Assembly (NCBI GenBank): GCA_905198835.1
Contig: CAJKDY010000014.1
Span: forward strand, 11,341-75,340
Direction: 5' to 3'
DNA: 64,000 nt
From: an uncultured Eubacteriales bacterium
GTDB lineage: Bacteria > Bacillota > Clostridia > Oscillospirales > Oscillospiraceae
How positions within the stretch are numbered: the first letter of the stretch is position 1; each line of letters begins with the position of its first letter. Below, piece after piece: positions 40,001-49,034 of the stretch. Made by a program: the position numbers and the translations under genes. Below the pieces are notes generated by a model. It saw only the letters and a program-made list of their open reading frames with translations. It ran no database searches and was not told the origin of the DNA.

Positions 40001-40664
40001 CATCGGCGAGCTCAAGCGTTCCATCTCGGCCCTGGGCAACATCAATCTGGACTCCATTGAGGAATACCAGCGGGTCAACGAGCGGTATACGTATTTCACT
40101 GAACAGCGTGACGACGTCACCCGGTCTAAAAAGGAACTGGAGGACATCATCGCCCAGATCACCAGTGAGATGGAGACCATCTTCGCCACCCAATTCAAGC
40201 TCATCAGCGAGACCTTCTCCCAGACCTTCCTGGAGCTTTTCGGCGGCGGCAAGGCCACGCTGGAGCTGGAGGACCCGGACGACATTTTGAACTGCGGTAT
40301 CGACATCAAGGCCCAGCCGCCGGGCAAAGCGCTGAAGACCATCACTCTGCTCTCCGGCGGTGAGCGCGCCTTTGTGGCCATTGCCCTTTACTTCTCCATC
40401 CTCAAGGTCCGGCCCACGCCGTTCTGCGTCATGGACGAGATCGAGGCGGCTCTGGATGATCCCAACGTGGTCCGCTACGCCAGCTATATGCGTCAGATGA
40501 CGGACAAGACCCAGTTCATCGTCATCACCCACCGCCGGGGCACTATGGAGGAGGCCGACGCGCTCTACGGCGTCACCATGCAGGAGAAGGGCGTCAGTCG
40601 GGTGCTGACCATCAATTTGAACGATGTGGAAAAGGAGCTCCATCTAGAGAATTTCGCGCAATAA
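37083..40664 (+). CDS. smc: Chromosome segregation ATPase SMC
   Basis: An 1193-residue condensin subunit. The N-terminal P-loop GPNGSGKSN is near residue 31. Long coiled coils flank a hinge (about 500-660, with GYLKRRDGGRCTFLPLNAI). The C-terminal head has the ABC signature LLSGGERA near 1090 and Walker B FCVMDEIEAALDD. It compacts and separates chromosomes with ScpA and ScpB. The start is TTG 37083, with GGGAGG nine bases upstream. ftsY follows 21 bases later, the common Firmicute order. Confidence 0.96.
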   Translation: MYLKALEIQGFKSFPDKTVLTFGEDITAIVGPNGSGKSNISDAIRWVMGEQSTKALRGTKMEDVIFDGTAKRKGMGFAEVSLVLDNTSHIFDLEETEVMVTRRYYRSGESEYFINRRAARLRDINELFMDTGLGREGYSNIGQGKIDEILSVKSADRREVFEEAAGISRFRHRKEEAERKLERTEENLVRIKDKIDELELQVEPLQKQSEKAKKFLILRDELRGLEISVWLEQLEKIRVNGIKVLNDFDAAVRDKEAAQAELQKLYEAAEGFAAAIRDKDMETDQVRFELSRQETDVSELESTVAVIKNQIKNNIENTQRIQQELSQQEGRAGSINAQIAEGQAKIETIVKDMEALRQTLDQRAQEAEEAGRTAGTLADELETLRRKQAMETASAAEARALLSALTAAAQELFDREEAVDKELIAQKERLEQLAADRDGIQEELTKAQEDKDSLSNIISGYTLRLQSREKKARDAEEAHRGLQMDQNNLQSRIRMLSEMEKLYEGYSKSVKLVMGESERGSLQGIHGPVAGLLKVPDEYAVAIEIALGSAMQNLVVDTEDNAKKAIGYLKRRDGGRCTFLPLNAIRGRTFQDEAVVDEPGFIGLGDELITFDKKYETVFSSLLGGIVIAKDLDKAVDIAKKYGYRFKVVTLDGQVVNPGGSMTGGSVSRSAGILSRANELQRLGEQMTALEEKLRQSAKALEEANRERTAAAYELEAAQGQEREHENAILQLTERLEAAQRTLSEAQQHQAELQEELEQIRSRGAQTQNDTQQAKDRIEALEGSAAAIEAQAESKAQGQTKLQQTLADLSRQMADGNAQLAALEGEKAASENALTQLEALHRDIAGDRAQRLQMIADFEAQNKVHQQEIAEKEKQLQDIRDGSREKNELIRRLAQEKLELEGKRNQADRESRDKASQLQSMEREVSILEQKKLSAAMEEKQLLDKLWDSYELSHEAAKAQQQPIEDMRAAQKRIGELKRSISALGNINLDSIEEYQRVNERYTYFTEQRDDVTRSKKELEDIIAQITSEMETIFATQFKLISETFSQTFLELFGGGKATLELEDPDDILNCGIDIKAQPPGKALKTITLLSGGERAFVAIALYFSILKVRPTPFCVMDEIEAALDDPNVVRYASYMRQMTDKTQFIVITHRRGTMEEADALYGVTMQEKGVSRVLTINLNDVEKELHLENFAQ

Positions 40665-40685
40665 ATGCTATAAAGGAGCAAAACA

Positions 40686-41585
40686 GTGGGATTTTTTGAG
40701 AAGATCAAGGCGGGCTTGACCCGCACCAAGGAAAATATCGGCCACTCCCTGGACAGCCTGTTTGCCGGAGAGTTGACCGACGATTTCTATGACGAGCTGG
40801 AGGAGACTCTGATCCTCTCCGACATGGGCTTTGACACCACCATGGAGGTGGTGGACACTCTGCGCGCCCAGGCTAAGGAGCAGAAGATCAAGGACGCCGA
40901 GGGCGCCCGGGAGCTTTTACGCAATATCATCTCCCAAATGCTTCAGGTAGGGGACCAGGGCCTGGATCTGAGCCAAAAGCCTGGGATCGTCCTCTTTATC
41001 GGCGTCAACGGCGTAGGAAAGACCACCACCATCGGCAAGCTGGCCGCCAGCATGAAGGGGCAGGGAAAGCGGGTCCTGCTGGCCGCCGCGGATACCTTCC
41101 GGGCCGCCGCCGCCGACCAGCTGACCATCTGGAGCGAGCGCTCCGGGGTGGACATCGTCAAGCAGCACGAAGGGGCCGACCCCGCCTCAGTGGTCTTCGA
41201 CGCTCTGGCCGCCGCCAAGGCCCGGAGCTGTGACGCAGTGCTCATCGACACCGCCGGGCGGCTCCATAACAAGCAAAATCTGATGAATGAGCTCAATAAA
41301 ATAAGCCGGGTCATCGACCGGGAATGTCCCAACTCCAGTCGGGAGACCCTGCTGGTGCTGGACGCCACCACCGGTCAGAACGGTCTCATTCAGGCCAAGC
41401 AATTCAAAGAGACCGCCGGCATCACCGGCATCGTTTTGACCAAACTGGACGGCACCGCCAAAGGCGGCATCGTCCTGGCCATCGCCCACGAATTACAAAT
41501 TCCGGTGAAATACATCGGCGTGGGCGAGGGCGTGGACGACCTGATGCCCTTTGATTCCGTGGCCTTTGCCCAGGCGCTGATCTAA
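40686..41585 (+). CDS. ftsY: Signal recognition particle receptor FtsY
   Basis: A 299-residue SRP GTPase that docks ribosome-SRP complexes at the membrane. The N-terminal helical NG domain is followed by G1 GVNGVGKTTTIGKLA, DTAGR, TKLDGTAKGG and the closing GVGEGVDDLMPF. It lacks the long acidic N-terminal extension seen in enterics. It starts with GTG, with AAGGAG nine bases upstream, in the smc operon. Confidence 0.96.
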   Translation: MGFFEKIKAGLTRTKENIGHSLDSLFAGELTDDFYDELEETLILSDMGFDTTMEVVDTLRAQAKEQKIKDAEGARELLRNIISQMLQVGDQGLDLSQKPGIVLFIGVNGVGKTTTIGKLAASMKGQGKRVLLAAADTFRAAAADQLTIWSERSGVDIVKQHEGADPASVVFDALAAAKARSCDAVLIDTAGRLHNKQNLMNELNKISRVIDRECPNSSRETLLVLDATTGQNGLIQAKQFKETAGITGIVLTKLDGTAKGGIVLAIAHELQIPVKYIGVGEGVDDLMPFDSVAFAQALI

Positions 41586-41601
41586 GAAGGAGGGACCTGC
41601 T

Positions 41602-42318
41602 ATGGCCCGCATTGACGGACGACAAAACGACCAGCTCCGAGCGGTGGACATTGTGACCGGGTACTTGAAATTTGCCGAGGGCAGCGTGCTTATCACCTGC
41701 GGCAACACCAAGGTCCTTTGCGCCGCCTCGGTAGAGGAGCGCACACCGCCCCACGTTCCCGAGGGGGAGGGCTGGGTCACCGCGGAATACTCCATGCTGC
41801 CCAGGGCCAACCGGGAGCGGTCTAAACGGGACATAGCCAAGCTGAAGCTATCGCCTCGCAGCGCGGAGATCCAGCGGCTGGTGGGCCGGTCCCTCCGGGC
41901 CTGCGTGGACCTGGAAAAGCTGGGCGAGCGCACCATTACCATCGATTGCGACGTGATCCAGGGCGACGGCGGCACCCGCACCGCCAGCATCACCGGCGGT
42001 TACGTCGCTTTGGCCCTGGCGGTGCGGAAGCTGATGGCCGATGGCCTTTTGGAACAAGACCCCCTTGTGGGTCAAGTGGCCGCCGTGTCGGCGGGCATCG
42101 TGGGCGATGAAGGGCTGTTGGATCTCTGCTACGAAGAAGACAGCTCTGCCCAGGTAGACTTCAACTGCGTCATGACCGCCGATGGCCGGCTGGTGGAGGT
42201 CCAGGGCACCGGCGAGGGGAGGGCCTACACCCCGGAGGAACTGCAAACGCTGCTGACACTGTGTCAAAAGGGGATCCGTGAGCTGCAAGCCCTGCAAAAC
42301 CGAGCGTTGAACGCATAA
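41602..42318 (+). CDS. rph: Ribonuclease PH
   Basis: A 238-residue phosphorolytic 3'-5' exoribonuclease that trims tRNA 3' ends. The typical start RIDGRQNDQLR, EGWVTAEYSMLPRA, RSLRACVDLEKLGERTI and CDVIQGDGGTRTASITGG motifs are all present. AGGAGGG precedes the ATG. It is followed 14 bases later by rdgB; the two are fused in some Firmicutes and separate here. Confidence 0.96.
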   Translation: MARIDGRQNDQLRAVDIVTGYLKFAEGSVLITCGNTKVLCAASVEERTPPHVPEGEGWVTAEYSMLPRANRERSKRDIAKLKLSPRSAEIQRLVGRSLRACVDLEKLGERTITIDCDVIQGDGGTRTASITGGYVALALAVRKLMADGLLEQDPLVGQVAAVSAGIVGDEGLLDLCYEEDSSAQVDFNCVMTADGRLVEVQGTGEGRAYTPEELQTLLTLCQKGIRELQALQNRALNA

Positions 42319-42332
42319 GGAGGCAAGTAGAG

Positions 42333-42932
42333 ATGAAATTTGTCTTAGCCAGCAAAAACGACCACAAGCTGGCCGAAATGCGCCGCATCCTGGGTGATCT
42401 GGGCGTGGAAGTGGTGCTGGAGTCGGATGTGGGCGTGGATATCGATGTGGAAGAGACCGGCGAGACCTTTGAAGAGAATTCCCTTTTGAAGGCCAAGGCC
42501 GTCATGGAGGCCACCGGCCTGCCCGCCATCGCCGACGACTCCGGCCTCTGCGTGACCGCTCTCAGCGGCGGACCTGGGGTCTACTCCGCCCGCTATGGTG
42601 GCGAGGGGCTTTCCGACGCCGACCGCTACCGCTTGGTGTTGGAGGGTCTCAAGGGACAGATCGACCGCAGCGCCAAGTTCGTCTCGGTGGTCACCGCCTG
42701 TTTTCCCGGCGGCAATGTGCTGGTGGCCCGGGGAGAGTGCCCCGGCGTCATCGCCTACGCGCCCCAGGGGGAAAACGGCTTCGGCTATGATCCGGTGTTC
42801 TTTGTGCCCGGCCTTCGCAAGACCTTTGCCCAGATGACCGCCGAGGAGAAAAACAGTATTTCCCACCGGGGCGTAGCCCTGGAGAAATTCAAAACAGAAC
42901 TGGAGGGGTATCTGCGTGGACTTGACCAGTAA
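42333..42932 (+). CDS. rdgB: XTP/dITP diphosphatase
   Basis: A 199-residue Ham1/RdgB pyrophosphatase that removes non-canonical purine triphosphates. Motifs are FVLASKNDHKLAEMRRIL at the start, ADDSGLCVTALSGGPGVYSA (substrate loop) and GENGFGYDPVFFVPG, SHRG near the end. Its last 17 bases overlap the yhbY start. AAGGAGG precedes the ATG. Confidence 0.95.
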   Translation: MKFVLASKNDHKLAEMRRILGDLGVEVVLESDVGVDIDVEETGETFEENSLLKAKAVMEATGLPAIADDSGLCVTALSGGPGVYSARYGGEGLSDADRYRLVLEGLKGQIDRSAKFVSVVTACFPGGNVLVARGECPGVIAYAPQGENGFGYDPVFFVPGLRKTFAQMTAEEKNSISHRGVALEKFKTELEGYLRGLDQ

Positions 42933-43236
42933 GCAGCGCGCCCAGCTCCGGGGCCTCGCCAACGGCATCGACACCATCCTCCACATCGGTAAGGACGGCA
43001 TTGGCGAAAACCTGATCGTCCAGGCCAATGACGCTCTGGAGGCCCGGGAACTGATCAAGGGCAAGGTGCTGGAAAACTCCATGATGACTGCCAGAGAGGC
43101 CGCGGAGGAGCTGGCTGTGGCCGTGCGGGCCGAGGTTGTCCAGGTCATCGGAACAAAATTCGTCCTCTATCGTCCAAGCCATAATAAGGAAAAGAAAGAC
43201 AAGATCGTCCTCTGCAAGCCCGCAAAGCGTTCGTGA
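42916..43236 (+). CDS. yhbY: YhbY family RNA-binding (CRM domain) protein
   Basis: A 106-residue CRM-domain protein associated with ribosome assembly. LTSKQRAQLRGLANGIDTIL, HIGKDGIGENLI and VVQVIGTKFVLYRPS are the conserved blocks. GTG start within the end of rdgB. Position before nadD is usual in Firmicutes. Confidence 0.9.
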   Translation: MDLTSKQRAQLRGLANGIDTILHIGKDGIGENLIVQANDALEARELIKGKVLENSMMTAREAAEELAVAVRAEVVQVIGTKFVLYRPSHNKEKKDKIVLCKPAKRS

Positions 43237-43257
43237 TCGCTCTCAAGGGGGAATGCT

Positions 43258-44433
43258 ATGAACATCGGCATTTACGGCGGCACCTTTGACCCGCCTCACC
43301 TGGGGCATATGGGGGCCGCTCAAGCGGCCATTGAACTGCTTGGGCTGGACAAGATTATCTTTGTCCCCGCCAAACAGCCGCCCCACAAGGATCTGAGCGG
43401 CAATAGCGCCGCGCCTGAGCAGCGCCTTGCCATGACCCGGCTGATGGCAGACAGCTTACTGATGCCGGAGAAAGTCTCAGTGGATGACTTGGAGCTGGAG
43501 CGGGCGGGGAAGAGCTATACTTCGGATACTCTCCGCCAACTGCGCCAGCGCTACCCGGAGGACCAGCTATGGCTTTTGATGGGCACGGATATGTTCCTCA
43601 CGCTCCAGGCCTGGCACGAATGCCAGGTCATCCTGTCCCTGGCCGGGGTGGCTGCCTTTGCCCGGGCCGAGGCTGATAGCCCGCAGACCTTCTTTCGGCA
43701 AAAGGAAATGCTTGAGGCACGCTTTGGCGCCCAGGTGCGGCTTCTGGAGCTGCCTAAGATCTATAACGTCTCGTCCACCCAGATCCGTGAAAGAGGAGAC
43801 GGCGCGGACCTGCCTGTGGCCGTTTGGGGTTATATCCTGCGAAACGGGCTCTATGGTGTAAACCGGGACCTGAAGCGCTTGAATGACGACGACCTGCGAG
43901 CCTGTTCGCTGTCTATGGTATACGCAAAACGGCACGCGCACATCCTTGGGGTAGAGCAAGAGGCGGTCAAGTTGGCCCAACTATGGGGCTGCGACGAGAC
44001 CTTAGCCCGCCGGGCCGCCATCCTTCACGACTGCACCAAATACTGGCCCCCCCAGCGGCATCTGGACTATTGCCGTGAGTACGGCTTGGAACTGGACGAG
44101 CTGGAGCTAAAGTCGGAAAAGCTGCTTCACGCCAAAACAGGCGCCCTGGTGGCCCGGCATATTTTTGGCCAGCCAGACGCGGTATTTGACGCAATCTTCT
44201 GCCATACTACCGGCAAGAGAGATATGACGCTGCTGGATAAGATCGTCTATATCGCCGACTACATGGAGCCCAACCGGGACTTTCCCGGCGTGGAGCGGCT
44301 GCGGGAGCTGGCCTATACCGATTTGGACGCCGCGGTGATTCTGGGCTGCGAGATGTCTATTGAAGAGATGGAAGAGAAGGGGAGAGAGGTCCACCCGAAT
44401 ACCCGCATGGCACTGGAGTCACTGCGACACTGA
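43258..44433 (+). CDS. nadD: NadD-YqeK fusion: nicotinate-nucleotide adenylyltransferase with HD hydrolase
   Basis: A 391-residue two-domain protein. Residues 1-200 are NadD (GIYGGTFDPPHLGHM nucleotide site, ISSTQIRERG-type end seen as NVSSTQIRERG), which makes deamido-NAD. Residues about 215-391 are a YqeK HD domain (RRAAILHDCTKYW near 255, IVYIADYMEPNRDFPGVERL), a family reported to hydrolyse Ap4A symmetrically. In most Firmicutes these are adjacent separate genes; here they form one frame with a short linker. Confidence 0.93.
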   Translation: MNIGIYGGTFDPPHLGHMGAAQAAIELLGLDKIIFVPAKQPPHKDLSGNSAAPEQRLAMTRLMADSLLMPEKVSVDDLELERAGKSYTSDTLRQLRQRYPEDQLWLLMGTDMFLTLQAWHECQVILSLAGVAAFARAEADSPQTFFRQKEMLEARFGAQVRLLELPKIYNVSSTQIRERGDGADLPVAVWGYILRNGLYGVNRDLKRLNDDDLRACSLSMVYAKRHAHILGVEQEAVKLAQLWGCDETLARRAAILHDCTKYWPPQRHLDYCREYGLELDELELKSEKLLHAKTGALVARHIFGQPDAVFDAIFCHTTGKRDMTLLDKIVYIADYMEPNRDFPGVERLRELAYTDLDAAVILGCEMSIEEMEEKGREVHPNTRMALESLRH

Positions 44434-44446
44434 AAGGAATGGGAAC

Positions 44447-45949
44447 ATGAAGAAAGATAGACGGGGCGGAGCCCATTTGGACAAAAACCTCTCCCCAAAG
44501 ACTGCCTCTCCTGCCCGAGAAAAGACTGGCTCGGCTCAATCCGGCCACGATCCCGCCGCCGATTCGGCGCCCATACTCGGCCTGAGCCGAAACCGGAAGA
44601 TCATCTTGATTTCCGCTGTGGTGCTGGCGGCGTTGGTCATTCTGGCCGCTCTTGGCATGATGGTGTGGGACGACCTCAACAAAGAGGGCGGCCTTCTGGA
44701 CGGTTTGCCCTCCGTCCCCGGATACAGCGACAATGTAGACGCCACCATTGACGGTCCCATCCGCTCCGAGGCCGACTCCAAGCGCAAGGAGGAGTTTTAT
44801 ACCTTCCTGGTGGTGGGCCGGGACACAGGCGGCGGCGGGAATACCGACACCATCATGTTCTGCTCCTATGATATCCCCAACCAGAAACTCAATGTTATGA
44901 GCATTCCCCGGGATACCATCGTAGATGCCCGTCACCCGGACAAGAACAAGCAGATCAACGGCGTTTGGAACCTGGGTCTTTACTATGCGGAAAAGGGCAG
45001 CACCAAAAAGGGTGTGGACTACCTGAAGGAAGCCGTGGGCGATATGACCGGTATCTACCCTGATTTTTACGTTGTGGTCAATTGGGAGGCCTTCGGCCGG
45101 CTGGTGGACGCCATCGGCGGGGTAGACTTTGAGGTCCCCTTTGACATGAAGTATAAAGACCCCACCCAAAACCTGGTCATCGACCAACCCGGCGGCTACC
45201 GCCACCTCAGCGGCGACGACGCCATGCAGGTGGTCCGCTGGCGTCACAACAACTCCTTCTCCGTGCAGTATGCCGACGCGGACCTGGGCCGTATCCGCAC
45301 CCAGCAGGCCCTGATGAAGGAGATCATCAAAAAATGCCTGCGCATTGAAAATATCACCAAGATCACTGAATTTGCCGAGATCTTTGCCGATGAGGTGGAG
45401 ACCGACCTGTCGGTGGGCAACCTGCTGGCCTTTGCCCAGCGGGCCATCTTCGGCGGGCTGGATGTGGACAATGTGACCTTTATGACCATGCCCAACCGGG
45501 CGGCCAACAACGGAAGAGTTCAGGCGAATCCCGAGGAACTGCTGGGCGTTCTCAACGAGAGCTTCAACCCCTACCTGAAGGACCTGGACATGAGCGAGCT
45601 GCGCATCCTGCAGCGTGGCTCCAATGGCTACTATGTCTATCAGGGCACTGGCACCGGCACCGCCCCCACCCATTCCTCCACCGATCCCAAGCCTGCCCAG
45701 GCAGCTACGTCCAAGCCCTCCGCCGCGCCCAGCGCCGCGCCGTCTGAGGAGCCTGGGGAGGACCCCGACCAAAGCCCGGAGCCCTCGGCAAAGCCCAGCG
45801 CCAGCCCGGAACCTTCAGCCAGCGATGAGCCCTCTCAGCCGCCGGAGGTCGAGACCAGTCAGGCTCCGGAACCCTCTCAGACCCCGGAGGCCACGCCGGA
45901 ACCGCCGCCCAGCCGGGACCCGGCGGACATGGGCATCCCCATGGACTGA
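44447..45949 (+). CDS. LytR-CpsA-Psr family glycopolymer transferase
   Basis: A 500-residue membrane-anchored protein with one helix (KIILISAVVLAALVILAALG, residues about 50-70). The extracellular LCP domain (FLVVGRDTGGGGNTDTIMFC, MSIPRDTIV, then GGVDFEVP and GRIRTQQALMKEI) attaches teichoic-acid-like polymers to peptidoglycan. The last 110 residues are a Pro/Ser/Glu-rich tail likely to span the wall. GAATGGGAAC precedes the ATG. It is in the nadD operon. Confidence 0.9.
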   Translation: MKKDRRGGAHLDKNLSPKTASPAREKTGSAQSGHDPAADSAPILGLSRNRKIILISAVVLAALVILAALGMMVWDDLNKEGGLLDGLPSVPGYSDNVDATIDGPIRSEADSKRKEEFYTFLVVGRDTGGGGNTDTIMFCSYDIPNQKLNVMSIPRDTIVDARHPDKNKQINGVWNLGLYYAEKGSTKKGVDYLKEAVGDMTGIYPDFYVVVNWEAFGRLVDAIGGVDFEVPFDMKYKDPTQNLVIDQPGGYRHLSGDDAMQVVRWRHNNSFSVQYADADLGRIRTQQALMKEIIKKCLRIENITKITEFAEIFADEVETDLSVGNLLAFAQRAIFGGLDVDNVTFMTMPNRAANNGRVQANPEELLGVLNESFNPYLKDLDMSELRILQRGSNGYYVYQGTGTGTAPTHSSTDPKPAQAATSKPSAAPSAAPSEEPGEDPDQSPEPSAKPSASPEPSASDEPSQPPEVETSQAPEPSQTPEATPEPPPSRDPADMGIPMD

Positions 45950-45974
45950 AATACAATAGATAAGGAGATAGGTT

Positions 45975-46334
45975 ATGACCCCGAAGGAACTTGCCCTGGC
46001 TGTCGCCAAGGCGTTGGACAGTAAAAAAGCCGGCGATCTCACTGTGCTGGAGACCACCGATGTGACCACTCTGGCCGACTATTTTGTCATCTGCACCGCC
46101 ACCTCCTCCACCCAGGTCAAGGCTCTGAGCGACCTGTGCGAGGTGACTATGAAGGATCTGGGCGAGGAGCCCCACCACATCGAAGGCCACCGGGGTGGGG
46201 TGTGGGTGCTACTGGACTATGTCAGCGTGGTCATCCATATCTTCATGCCCGAGGCCCGGGAGTTCTACGACCTGGAGCGCCTCTGGGCCGACGCGGTAGC
46301 GGTGGACCTCTCCGATGTGCTCACGCCCCAGTGA
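45975..46334 (+). CDS. rsfS: Ribosomal silencing factor RsfS
   Basis: A 119-residue protein that binds uL14 and blocks subunit joining when nutrients are low. LETTDVTTLADYFVICTATS, the LGEEPHHIEGHRGGVWVLLD stretch and a final EARE-FYDLERLWADA block are diagnostic. It is the last gene of the operon that starts at smc or rph, the usual nadD-yqeK-rsfS neighbourhood. Preceded by AAGGAGATAGGTT. Confidence 0.95.
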   Translation: MTPKELALAVAKALDSKKAGDLTVLETTDVTTLADYFVICTATSSTQVKALSDLCEVTMKDLGEEPHHIEGHRGGVWVLLDYVSVVIHIFMPEAREFYDLERLWADAVAVDLSDVLTPQ

Positions 46335-46390
46335 GTGTTGCGTTTTTTTGATGCCCCTGTGATCCTTTCCCATCGGGGCTGATAACACCC

Positions 46391-46419
46391 TTGCAATCTC
46401 CAAACGGTTTCGCTATAAT
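46391..46419 (+). promoter_or_regulatory. leuS promoter
   Basis: TTGCAA, 17-base spacer, TATAAT. The leader is only about 55 bases, so no T-box is present. Confidence 0.8.
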
Positions 46420-46481
46420 ACAAAAGATATGTGCGCGGACGACCCTGTCCCGCCAACACCCAACGAGGAAGTGTTGAGAAG

Positions 46482-48911
46482 ATGAAGTACGATCCCAGCG
46501 CCATTGAGGGTAAGTGGCAAAAGAGATGGCTGGACGAGAAGGTCTTTGCCGCCCAGACGGGCAGCGACAAGAAGAAGTTTTACGCTCTGGTGGAGTTTCC
46601 CTATCCCTCCGGCCAGGGCCTTCATGTAGGCCACGCCCGGCCCTATACCGCCATGGACGTGGTGGCCCGGAAAAAGCGGATGGAGGGTCTGAACGTCCTC
46701 TTTCCCATGGGCTACGATGCCTTTGGCTTGCCCACGGAGAACTACGCCATCAAGAACCACATCCATCCCGCCAAGGTCACCCACGACAACATCGCCAACT
46801 TCACCAAGCAGCTGCAGATGCTGGGCTATTCCTTCGACTGGGATCGGGTCATCAACACCACCGACCCCAGCTACTACAAGTGGACCCAGTGGATCTTCCT
46901 CCAGCTCTACAAAAAGGGCCTGGCCTACAAGGCCACCATGCCCGTGAACTGGTGTACCTCCTGCAAGTGCGTGCTGGCCAACGAAGAGGTGGTGGAGGGC
47001 GTGTGCGAGCGCTGCGGCTCGCCGGTCATCCGCAAGGAAAAGAGCCAGTGGATGCTCAAGATCACCGAGTACGCCCAGCGGCTCATCGACGATCTGGACG
47101 AGCTGGACTTCATTGAGCGGGTCAAGACCCAGCAGAAGAACTGGATCGGCCGCTCCACCGGCGCGGAGGTGGATTTCCCCGTCACCACCGGGGACAAGCT
47201 CACCGTCTTTACCACCCGCTGCGATACCCTCTTTGGCGCCACCTACATGGTCGTCTCTCCCGAGCATAAGCTGCTGGAGAAGTGGAAGGGGCAGATCAGC
47301 AACTGGGACGAGGTGGCGGCCTATCAGGCCGAGGCCGCTCGGAAGAGCGACTTTGAGCGCACCGAGCTCACCGCCGACAAGGAGAAGACCGGCGTGGAAC
47401 TCAAGGGCGTCCGGGCCATCAACCCCGTCAACGGCAAGGAGATCCCCATCTTCATCTCCGACTACGTTCTGGCCTCCTATGGCACCGGCGCTATCATGGC
47501 CGTACCCGCCCACGACACCCGGGACTGGGCCTTTGCCAAGAAGTTCGGCTGCGAGATCATCGAGGTGGTCTCCGGCGGAGAGGACGTGCAGAAGGAGGCC
47601 TTCACCGCCAAGGACGACACGGGTATCCTAGTCAACTCCGACTTCCTCAATGGTTTGACGGTCAAGGAGGCCATTCCGGTGATGGTCAAATGGCTGGAGG
47701 AGAAGGGCATCGGCAAGGAAAAGGTCAACTACAAGCTACGGGACTGGGTCTTCTCCCGCCAGCGCTATTGGGGCGAGCCTATCCCCATGGTCTACTGCGA
47801 CAAGTGCGGTTGGGTGCCCATCCCCGAGGATCAGCTCCCCTTGGTGTTGCCCGAAGTGGAGAGCTACGAGCCCACCGACGACGGCGAGAGCCCCATCAGC
47901 AAGATGACCGACTGGGTCAGCACCACCTGCCCCCACTGCGGCGCGCCAGCCAAACGGGAGACAGACACCATGCCCCAGTGGGCCGGCTCCAGCTGGTACT
48001 TCCTTCGTTACATGGATTCCCACAACGACAAGGCCCTTTGCTCCAAGGAGGCGCTGGAATACTGGTCCCCGGTGGACTGGTATAACGGCGGCATGGAGCA
48101 CACCACGCTGCATCTCCTTTATAGCCGCTTCTGGCACAAGTTCCTCTACGACCTCGGCGTGGTCCCCACCAAGGAGCCCTACCAAAAACGCACCAGCCAC
48201 GGCATGATTCTGGGCGAGGGCGGGGAGAAGATGTCCAAGTCCCGGGGCAACGTCATCAATCCCAACGACGTCATCGCCCAGTATGGCGCGGACACCATGC
48301 GCACCTATATCATGTTCATTGGCGACTTTGAAAAGGCCGCCGCCTGGAGCGACAACGCCGTCAAGGGCTGCCGCCGCTTCCTGGACCGGGTCTGGAATCT
48401 CTCCGAGCAGCTGACTCCTGGCATGGACTACACTCCCAAGAACGAAAACCCGATCCACAAGACCATCAAAAAAGTTTCTGAGGACATCGAGGCGCTGAAG
48501 TTCAATACCGCTATCGCCGCGCTGATGGCCCTGGTCAACGACCTCTACCAAAACGGCTGCTCCAAGGGCGATTATAAGACCCTGCTGCTGCTCCTCTCGC
48601 CCTTTGCGCCCCACATGGTGGAGGAGCTCTGGGAGATGCTGGACTTTCACGCTGACGGCATGGCCTGTCAGCAGTCTTGGCCCGGCTATGACGAAGCCAA
48701 GCTGGTGGACAGCGAGGTCACTGTGGCCGTCCAGGTGGGCGGCAAGATGAAGACCACTATCCAGGTGCCCACTGACAGCGCCGAGGATGTAGTGGTGGCC
48801 GCCGCTATGGCTGATCCTAAGGTGGCCAAGGCCGCCGAGGGCATGGAACTGGTTAAGACCATTTTGGTCAAAAACAAGCTGGTGAATCTGATTTTCAAGC
48901 CCAAGTCCTGA
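46482..48911 (+). CDS. leuS: Leucyl-tRNA synthetase
   Basis: An 809-residue class I synthetase. The HIGH-type motif HVGH is near residue 47, the CP1 editing domain with TGAIMAVPAHDTRD near 340-350, a zinc-type CDKCGWVPI segment near 440 and KMSKS near 584, followed by the anticodon-binding C-terminal domain. It charges tRNA-Leu. Length is normal. It has its own promoter and no visible antitermination leader. Confidence 0.97.
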   Translation: MKYDPSAIEGKWQKRWLDEKVFAAQTGSDKKKFYALVEFPYPSGQGLHVGHARPYTAMDVVARKKRMEGLNVLFPMGYDAFGLPTENYAIKNHIHPAKVTHDNIANFTKQLQMLGYSFDWDRVINTTDPSYYKWTQWIFLQLYKKGLAYKATMPVNWCTSCKCVLANEEVVEGVCERCGSPVIRKEKSQWMLKITEYAQRLIDDLDELDFIERVKTQQKNWIGRSTGAEVDFPVTTGDKLTVFTTRCDTLFGATYMVVSPEHKLLEKWKGQISNWDEVAAYQAEAARKSDFERTELTADKEKTGVELKGVRAINPVNGKEIPIFISDYVLASYGTGAIMAVPAHDTRDWAFAKKFGCEIIEVVSGGEDVQKEAFTAKDDTGILVNSDFLNGLTVKEAIPVMVKWLEEKGIGKEKVNYKLRDWVFSRQRYWGEPIPMVYCDKCGWVPIPEDQLPLVLPEVESYEPTDDGESPISKMTDWVSTTCPHCGAPAKRETDTMPQWAGSSWYFLRYMDSHNDKALCSKEALEYWSPVDWYNGGMEHTTLHLLYSRFWHKFLYDLGVVPTKEPYQKRTSHGMILGEGGEKMSKSRGNVINPNDVIAQYGADTMRTYIMFIGDFEKAAAWSDNAVKGCRRFLDRVWNLSEQLTPGMDYTPKNENPIHKTIKKVSEDIEALKFNTAIAALMALVNDLYQNGCSKGDYKTLLLLLSPFAPHMVEELWEMLDFHADGMACQQSWPGYDEAKLVDSEVTVAVQVGGKMKTTIQVPTDSAEDVVVAAAMADPKVAKAAEGMELVKTILVKNKLVNLIFKPKS

Positions 48912-48930
48912 CGCGCATCAAAACTTGTCC

Positions 48931-48959
48931 TTGACAAAGAGTAGGATCAAGCATATAAT
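48931..48959 (+). promoter_or_regulatory. rpsU promoter
   Basis: Perfect TTGACA, 17-base spacer, perfect TATAAT, 75 bases before the start codon. Confidence 0.85.
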
Positions 48960-49034
48960 ACGAGTGTTAAAGCCATCGATCATGGCCCTTTTGCGGCCTG
49001 GGCGACCAGCCGTATCGGAGGGAGGGGAAAACAA

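Noticed and set aside
38283..40643. A 786-codon open frame opposite smc
   Set aside because: Leu/Gly/Asp-rich shadow of the smc coiled coil, with no start site or recognisable domain.
46335..46481. A T-box leader before leuS
   Set aside because: The promoter lies at 46391-46419 and leaves only about 55 leader bases with no specifier stem or terminator.
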